Shown piece by piece: positions 41,919-42,365 of a DNA stretch of 42,365 nucleotides. The stretch is from an uncultured Bacteroides sp. (GTDB lineage: Bacteria; Bacteroidota; Bacteroidia; Bacteroidales; Bacteroidaceae). Numbering within the stretch: the first letter of the stretch is position 1; every line of letters starts with the position of its first letter. Below the pieces are notes generated by a model. It was not told where the DNA came from. It made no database searches and saw nothing but the letters and a program-made list of their open reading frames with translations. The stretch spans positions 1 to 42,365 of the forward strand of contig UQVZ01000026.1 of NCBI GenBank assembly GCA_900544675.1, read 5' to 3'. The position numbers and the translations under genes were made by a program.

Positions 41919-42365
41919 GGAGCCAAAACGGATGAAGACCTCTGCCTGAATTTTTGAGGAGACACCTTTGCACGTTTTAAAAAGAATTTGCCGAACGAAG
42001 ACTGATCGGAAAAACCGAGTATCTCTGCTATCTCTTTCACATCCATATCCGTACTTACCAGATACTTGACGGCATCTGTATAAATCAGCTCTGCAATCAT
42101 GAAATGTACGGTGCGCCCCGTGACCGACTTTACCGTACGCGATAAGTAAGCCGTACTGATATGCAACTCGTTTGCGTAAAACGACAAATTATGCTGCGTG
42201 CGATAATATTTCATTACCAATTTCTTGAACCGACGGAACACCTCATTAGATCGTGTCACATAAGTTTCGCTTTTATGACCACTTTCCTTGTACAACACAT
42301 TGGCTACCTGAAGGTGGGTTCTATCAATTCCATTTTTTATTTCTTGCATAAGGCAGCAGAACCCT
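41915..42365 (-). CDS. AraC-family regulator, C-terminal part (cut by window end)
   Basis: The frame stays open to the window edge past an internal Met at 42349, so the gene continues beyond the window. At least 149 residues are visible. They hold the complete AraC double helix-turn-helix: LSFYANELHISTAYLSRTVK, then VKEIAEILGFSDQSSFGKFFLKR and SPQKFR. The N-terminal effector domain is outside. It converges on the AraC gene at 41010 with a four-base overlap and no terminator between them. Confidence 0.88.
   Translation of the reverse strand, partial: GFCCLMQEIKNGIDRTHLQVANVLYKESGHKSETYVTRSNEVFRRFKKLVMKYYRTQHNLSFYANELHISTAYLSRTVKSVTGRTVHFMIAELIYTDAVKYLVSTDMDVKEIAEILGFSDQSSFGKFFLKRAKVSPQKFRQRSSSVLAP

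Overview
The window looks like a chromosomal segment of a gut Bacteroidales, most likely Bacteroides or Phocaeicola. Two things point there. Upstream regions repeatedly carry the Bacteroidetes -7 box TAnnTTTG, often with TTG about 19-20 bases further upstream. The gene content also fits: HU-CCDC81/SPOR protein, AraR-type Nudix regulator, H-to-K type SerA, secreted GH51 arabinofuranosidases and an OprO/P-like porin. I see no phage, plasmid or CRISPR. The only classical mobile element is one IS982-family insertion sequence.

Layout. 1-80: 3' part of tRNA-Arg(ACG) and its terminator. 98-2647: a lipoprotein, then a divergent SPOR/HU-CCDC81 plus FHA gene pair. 2827-5983: an overlapping pair of exported proteins of unknown function. 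6047-7054: the IS982-type element. 7073-10188: pflA and pflB, separated by an unusual ACTAGGT repeat array. 10401-10683: tRNA-Ser, tRNA-Glu, tRNA-Ser. 10690-11615: about 0.9 kb with no confident protein gene but with a convincing small-RNA candidate. 11701-14098: a HAD phosphatase converging with an AspT/YidE-type transporter. 14340-18911: mutA and mutB (methylmalonyl-CoA mutase) with a GxxExxY nuclease-fold gene between them, bracketed by inverted CGCAGAG-type repeats. 19052-30288: a complete L-arabinose operon read leftward (symporter, mutarotase, araR, araD, araA, araB-like kinase, two GH51 arabinofuranosidases). 30663-34603: L,D-transpeptidase, porin, YigZ-family protein, EamA transporter. 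34737-38108: serC, serA, DUF1015. 38363-40716: pyridoxamine kinase translationally coupled to a DbpA-like helicase. 41010-42365: two convergent AraC-type regulators, the second cut by the window edge.

How the genes work together. The arabinose operon is a self-contained route. Exported GH51 enzymes release L-arabinose, the mutarotase and Na+ symporter prepare and import it, and AraA, the kinase and AraD convert it to D-xylulose 5-phosphate. AraR is the expected regulator, and a symmetric operator candidate lies upstream of the first gene. PflB/PflA (pyruvate to formate and acetyl-CoA) and MutA/MutB (succinyl-CoA to methylmalonyl-CoA, towards propionate) are parts of the mixed-acid fermentation of these bacteria.

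The least explained structure is non-coding. Four intergenic places carry arrays of degenerate 7-9 base units facing their own inverted copies: pflA/pflB, both ends of the GxxExxY unit, araA/araB, and downstream of the DUF1015 gene. The best single candidates for something undescribed are the GxxExxY unit inside mutAB, with its apparently gene-less relative at araA/araB, and the 78-base structured RNA candidate at 10898-10976.
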